Source: Palsa-1447 sp964414785 (GTDB lineage Bacteria; Verrucomicrobiota; Verrucomicrobiia; Opitutales; Opitutaceae). From it: a stretch of 64,000 nt of DNA. A program made the translations under genes and the position numbers. Shown in pieces: positions 61,149 to 64,000 of the stretch. The notes beneath the pieces were generated by a model. The model worked only from the letters and a program-made list of their open reading frames with translations. It was not told the origin of the DNA and searched no databases. How positions within the stretch are numbered: the stretch's first letter is position 1; every line of letters begins with the position of its first letter. Where the stretch lies: assembly GCA_964414785.1 (NCBI GenBank), contig CAYPXZ010000012.1, positions 19,390 to 83,389 on the forward strand, given 5' to 3'.

Positions 61149-61186
61149 TGTAAAGCGTCCTTGTCAGATGTCAAGTGTGCTTTACA
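61149..61186 (-). promoter_or_regulatory. Nested palindromic operator/promoter of the XRE operon
   Basis: A 38-bp region has two nested dyads on the same centre (about 61167.5). Outer arms are TGTAAAGC (61149-61156) and GCTTTACA (61179-61186). Inner arms CTTG and CAAG bracket the core TTGTCAGATGTCAA (61161-61174). On the minus strand TTGACA (61174-61169) is a perfect -35 in the middle. A weak -10 falls at the outer arm, and the start codon lies at 61140. It fits an autorepressed promoter for the XRE pair. The core is also one base from the TTGAC-N4-GTCAA form of the DNR box. Confidence 0.7.
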
Positions 61187-61284
61187 ATCATTCTGGCGAG
61201 CCACCAGAGTTTTTCGAACCACCAGAGGTCGCAAGCCGACCCCCTTTGGCTTTTTTGGGGGCAGTTGCACGTTGGCGCCGCCAT

Positions 61285-61368
61285 GGGGATTCGAAACACG
61301 GTTGACGCATCCTGCTTTTGTAGTTCAGCCGCGTAGCCGGTTTCGCTCTAAAGGCAGAAAGCAGTTGC
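61285..61368. repeat. Degenerate direct repeat, left copy
   Basis: A gapless alignment of 61285-61368 with 62666-62749 gives about 59 identities in 84 positions (hand count). Shared blocks include GGTTGACGC, TCA-CCGC-TA-CCG-TTTC and AGTTGC. The copies are in the same orientation, 1,381 bp apart, and bracket the nucleotidyltransferase/partner genes. Mismatches show no codon periodicity. The TCGAATCC on the minus strand recalls a tRNA T-arm, but no tRNA fold could be drawn. Confidence 0.65.
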
Positions 61369-61415
61369 CAGCCCAACCGTCTCAAAAGGACATAATCGAG
61401 GCGCCCTTCTTGGAA

Positions 61416-62030
61416 ATGGCGCAAATCGGCTGTGAGGGCATTGAAACTCGATGGCGTAACGATATATTCAAAATAATCCCTATTAAGATTCTGACGAAAG
61501 CCGATATTTTGGCTGGTTTGACCCGTCTTTCCGAATTGGCGCAGCGGGAGAACATCATATTGGAGATCTCTTTATACGCCGGGACCTTGATGCTTTTGGC
61601 GTACGATTCTCGTCGGACAACCAAGGACGTGGATGCCATTGTCCGTCCGCCCGAAGTCGGGCGGAGGCTTGCCGCCAAGGTTGCCTGGGAAATGGGGTGG
61701 CATGATGATTGGCTCAATGATGACGTCAGATTTTTTGTCAGCTCAGTCGAAACCCGGCAATTGTGGAAGCCTCCCGGCCTCAACGCTCCCCACCTAAAGA
61801 TCTCAAGACCGACAGCCAAGTATCTCCTAGCAATGAAAGTGATGGCCTGCCGAAAGGCCATTCCCGGCTATTCTGGCGATGAGACAGACGTTGCATTTCT
61901 TCTGAAGAAGATGGCGATCAAGATCTCTGCTGAGGTCGAGCGCATCGTCGATCAATACTTTCCCGACACGGATCTTCCTGCTGCGACCATCGCTGTCATC
62001 GAAAGATCGCTTTCGTATTCCGAATTATAG
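61416..62030 (+). CDS. Nucleotidyltransferase-fold protein, AbiEii/DUF6036-like
   Basis: A 204-residue protein. After a short start (MAQIGCEGIETRW), the nucleotidyltransferase core is seen as ISLYAGTLMLLAYDSRRTTKDVDAIV. The G-T and D-V-D elements are spaced as in Pol-beta-fold toxins and the AbiEii group. The helical second half includes LKISRPTAKYLLAMKVMACRKAIPGYSGDETDVAFLL, where the K and D residues resemble those of AbiEii-like proteins. The ATG at 61416 is chosen because sequence upstream to 61128 is repeat and operator. It is AT-richer than its surroundings. The next gene starts 13 bp later. A toxin or RNA-modifying role is inferred only. Confidence 0.72.
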   Translation: MAQIGCEGIETRWRNDIFKIIPIKILTKADILAGLTRLSELAQRENIILEISLYAGTLMLLAYDSRRTTKDVDAIVRPPEVGRRLAAKVAWEMGWHDDWLNDDVRFFVSSVETRQLWKPPGLNAPHLKISRPTAKYLLAMKVMACRKAIPGYSGDETDVAFLLKKMAIKISAEVERIVDQYFPDTDLPAATIAVIERSLSYSEL

Positions 62031-62043
62031 GGCCCCCTTTTCT

Positions 62044-62553
62044 ATGAACAGTCGGCTCCACTTCCGGCCCCGGACCGCTCGCGCGGTTGCCGGTCGCGCC
62101 GACACCCTCGAACAATTCGGAATGAATGTTCGGGACTGGTTTCATGAGCTGCGCCACATGACGACACGCGACGGCCTCTTGGCTGCTGTGTCCCATCGAC
62201 CCCCAAGGTTGCGCGACTGCTTTCCGGGGGGGCAGATCGCTGATGCGTTCCTTGCGGCACAGGTCGACTATCTGTGTCGGAACGCAGAGATTCGACCGCC
62301 GCGCTGGACGGGTTCTCCCGAGTATGTGCTCGACGATCCTTGGTTCGGCTATGCCGATGCCCCCGCGGGATTGCGGGCAATCCTGATCCGAGATGCCCCT
62401 GCGGAATTCAAGAACCGCAATCTTTTTACTACATCGGAAATCGAATGGCGACCCAAACGCGGGCGCCCGCGTAAATCCCTAGAGGAACATCGTGAAAAGA
62501 CCCGGCTTCGGCAACGTCGCTGGCGCAAGGCTCACGCTTTATCTCGAGCTTGA
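62044..62553 (+). CDS. Putative partner of the nucleotidyltransferase, with AT-hook-like motif
   Basis: A 169-residue predicted cytosolic protein. Its first half, with EQFGMNVRDWFHELRHMTTRDGLLAAV and AAQVDYLCRNAEIRPPRW, resembles a recurrent partner of AbiEii-like nucleotidyltransferases as remembered from other genomes. The block RDAPAEFKNRNLFTTSE matches the usual ...FRRRNLFVSANALSRA end. Here about 30 basic residues separate that block from the terminal ALSRA. They include WRPKRGRPRKS, with the GRP core of an AT-hook DNA-binding motif, and a REKTRLRQRRWRK helix. An antitoxin-like role is possible and unproven. Confidence 0.6.
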   Translation: MNSRLHFRPRTARAVAGRADTLEQFGMNVRDWFHELRHMTTRDGLLAAVSHRPPRLRDCFPGGQIADAFLAAQVDYLCRNAEIRPPRWTGSPEYVLDDPWFGYADAPAGLRAILIRDAPAEFKNRNLFTTSEIEWRPKRGRPRKSLEEHREKTRLRQRRWRKAHALSRA

Positions 62554-62956
62554 AGGCCCCGGCCCCGATCGATTCGGGCGGCAATCCTAGCGACGGTGTT
62601 GCCAGTCAAAAAAGAGATACACCCAATTCATTCGAGGCGCGGGTGTTTCGGAGCCGGCGCCCCACGGGGAATCGAGCTCCGGTTGACGCTGCCCGCTATT
62701 GCAGATCAACCGCTTACCCGATTTCAATCTGAGAGTCGCCAGTAGTTGCTTCTGTATACACTCAAGTTCTTGCCAGTCCTGTTGCCAGTCGCTCGTTCTT
62801 TGACCGGAATGAGTGTCGCGGGCCAAAATCACAAGGTTAGCAGAGTGGGGCGGAACGGCGTGTACCCTTGCTGACCGATTGGAACCGTCACACGAAGGCA
62901 CCCCGCCGTAGATCACTTGACTGTGAGTTCCAGTCGCATCAGGAAACCTAAGAGAC
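62554..62956. other. Intergenic region before the LacI gene
   Basis: This 403-bp stretch has no convincing gene. It holds an ACACCC/GGGTGT hairpin (about 62620-62646), the right copy of the degenerate repeat (62666-62749), and about 200 bp upstream of the LacI regulator in which no clear promoter or operator was recognised. The left copy of the repeat is likewise preceded by a CCCCC/GGGGG hairpin around 61241-61262, so hairpin plus repeat may be one conserved unit. Confidence 0.45.
62666..62749. repeat. Degenerate direct repeat, right copy
   Basis: This is the second copy of the repeat described at 61285-61368, in the same orientation. It matches through GGGGA-TCGA, CCGGTTGACGC, GCT-TTG-AG-TCA-CCGC-TA-CCG-TTTC and AG-AGTTGC. 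It closes the two-gene module on the right. Confidence 0.65.
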
Positions 62957-64000
62957 ATGAACACCGTTGTGCCACCCCGCACGGCGTCCACACTCCAAGC
63001 CGTCGCAAGAAAGGCTGGTGTTTCCATTTCGACTGCATCGCGCTGCCTGAGCGGTGCTGCAAAAATGGCGAATTCCACGCAGCTGCGAGTCTTCGCCGCA
63101 GCGACGGCCGTTGGCTACAGGCACAATGCGCTGGTGGGCCAGGTCATGCGAGCCACTCGCCGCGGCGAGGCACAGAATCATCTTGGGACCATCGCATTCG
63201 TGACTCCGGTCGCCGACTCCCATGAATGGAGGGCAACTCCCACGCTCCAAAGCAATTGGGAGGCGGCGCGCGAGCGCGCCGAATCATTCGGATACGGAAT
63301 CACAGAGTTCACACTTTGTTCGAGCGGGATGACCGGACAGCGGCTCGGCGGGATTCTCGCTGCCCGCGGGATTTCCGGCGCCCTCCTGGCGGCGTTTCCT
63401 ACCGAGCCGCACGCGATCTCGTTTCCATGGAATGATTTTGCAATTGTTCAGGTGGGCCACCAAATCGCATCGCCGCGCCTCGATTGCGTCCTGAGCGACC
63501 ATTCGGAGGCCGTGACCATGGCGGCCGGGATGATCGCGAAATGCGGCTATCGCCGCATCGGCCTGGCGATTGAGAAATATCAGGACAATATAACCGACGG
63601 TCGGTGGTCCTTTGGTTACGCAGGGCTTTCAGTGACAATGCCTTCCTTGGCCCAGATCCCGCCGCTCCTACCGGCGCAGATGAACGCCGACTTATTCTTG
63701 GGCTGGGTCGACAAGCACAAGGTCGACTGCGTTCTGACTCTCTCAACATTCCACAACGAGCCCAACTTCATGGACGCCTGGCTGGCGGCAAGCGGCAGGC
63801 GCACGCCGAAAGATATCGGCCTTGTCTCGCTCGACGTGACCCGGGTTCACTCGGATTGGTCCGGAGTTAAGCAACATTCCGACGAGATCGGGAGAGCCGC
63901 AGTCGACATGCTCTTTTCGAAGCTGCAGGCCGGGGAACGCGGGATACCCCAGCTTCCCCGTACCCTTCAAGTTCACGGACACTGGCACGACGGCGGGACA
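62957..64000 (+). CDS. LacI-family transcriptional regulator, partial
   Basis: The gene runs for 348 codons from ATG at 62957 without a stop to the window edge, so its 3' end is missing, probably by few residues. The N-terminal HTH is TLQAVARKAGVSISTASRCLSG with hinge region ...VFAAATAVGYRHNALV, a form common in Opitutaceae LacI proteins. The periplasmic-binding-like domain follows: LGTIAFVTPV, GILAARGISGALLAAFP, CGYRRIGLAIE, DCVLTLSTFHNEP, DIGLVSLDVT and GVKQHSDEIGRAAVDMLFSKL. The effector is probably a sugar. No target gene is visible to the right, and the receptor upstream is 4 kb away. Confidence 0.85.
   Translation, partial: MNTVVPPRTASTLQAVARKAGVSISTASRCLSGAAKMANSTQLRVFAAATAVGYRHNALVGQVMRATRRGEAQNHLGTIAFVTPVADSHEWRATPTLQSNWEAARERAESFGYGITEFTLCSSGMTGQRLGGILAARGISGALLAAFPTEPHAISFPWNDFAIVQVGHQIASPRLDCVLSDHSEAVTMAAGMIAKCGYRRIGLAIEKYQDNITDGRWSFGYAGLSVTMPSLAQIPPLLPAQMNADLFLGWVDKHKVDCVLTLSTFHNEPNFMDAWLAASGRRTPKDIGLVSLDVTRVHSDWSGVKQHSDEIGRAAVDMLFSKLQAGERGIPQLPRTLQVHGHWHDGGT

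Noticed and set aside
61285..61315. tRNA-like T-arm sequence (TCGAATCC on the minus strand)
   Set aside because: No acceptor, D or anticodon stems could be paired and the T-stem itself mismatches. Kept only as part of the degenerate repeat.

Overview
This window is high-GC bacterial DNA that reads most naturally as a Verrucomicrobiota chromosome, probably family Opitutaceae. The basis is the very large TonB-dependent receptor with an Opitutus-style N-terminus (55131-58940), the LacI regulator type at the right edge, the density of secreted glycosidases and sugar transporters, the poor use of Shine-Dalgarno sequences, and the tandem C-terminal repeats of a secreted protease. No rRNA, tRNA, CRISPR array, complete insertion sequence or prophage was seen. 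The taxonomic call is an inference from protein character, not from a marker gene.

Left part (1-14.8 kb): a glycosyltransferase-methyltransferase fusion runs off the left edge on the minus strand. A plus-strand run follows: a sugar permease, ribokinase and the methylcitrate genes prpB, prpC and prpD, then a secreted GH30-like glycosidase. Next is a nitrite-respiration module: a YwiC-like membrane protein, then nirK (copper nitrite reductase fused to cytochrome c), nirV, an SCO copper chaperone, a DUF2249 protein, a cupin and a Crp/Fnr-family regulator. Two near-perfect FNR/DNR boxes (9418-9431 and 10288-10301), each correctly spaced from a -10 element, mark the two promoters. The regulator at the end of the operon lacks FNR cluster cysteines, so a DNR-like NO sensor controlling its own module is the likely reading.

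Middle part (14.8-54.7 kb): this is mainly carbohydrate and peptide catabolism. It holds secreted proteins of unknown function, a six-hairpin glycosidase-like protein, a Gfo/Idh/MocA oxidoreductase, a lone hutI, and a GH94 phosphorylase with a GPH symporter. It also holds a Yej/Opp-like peptide ABC transporter operon, deoC, a mosaic S8 protease of about 1,400 residues, an acyl-ACP thioesterase, a sugar porter with a tiny Cys-rich gene behind it, a SetA-like exporter, a fucP plus fucose-dehydrogenase-like operon, a POT peptide transporter, a GH35 enzyme and two SGNH hydrolases. The genes fit a polymer degrader that takes up oligosaccharides, deoxy sugars and peptides. The methylcitrate pathway would clear propionyl-CoA arising from such substrates (inference).

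Right part (55-64 kb): after the TonB receptor and a strong intrinsic terminator comes a more accessory-looking stretch. It contains a PAS-only protein, an XRE regulator translationally coupled to a membrane protein under a nested palindromic operator, and a nucleotidyltransferase gene with a partner carrying an AT-hook-like motif. Those last two genes lie between two diverged 84-bp direct repeats. A LacI-family regulator runs off the right edge. The nucleotidyltransferase module with its flanking repeats is the best candidate here for an undescribed small system.
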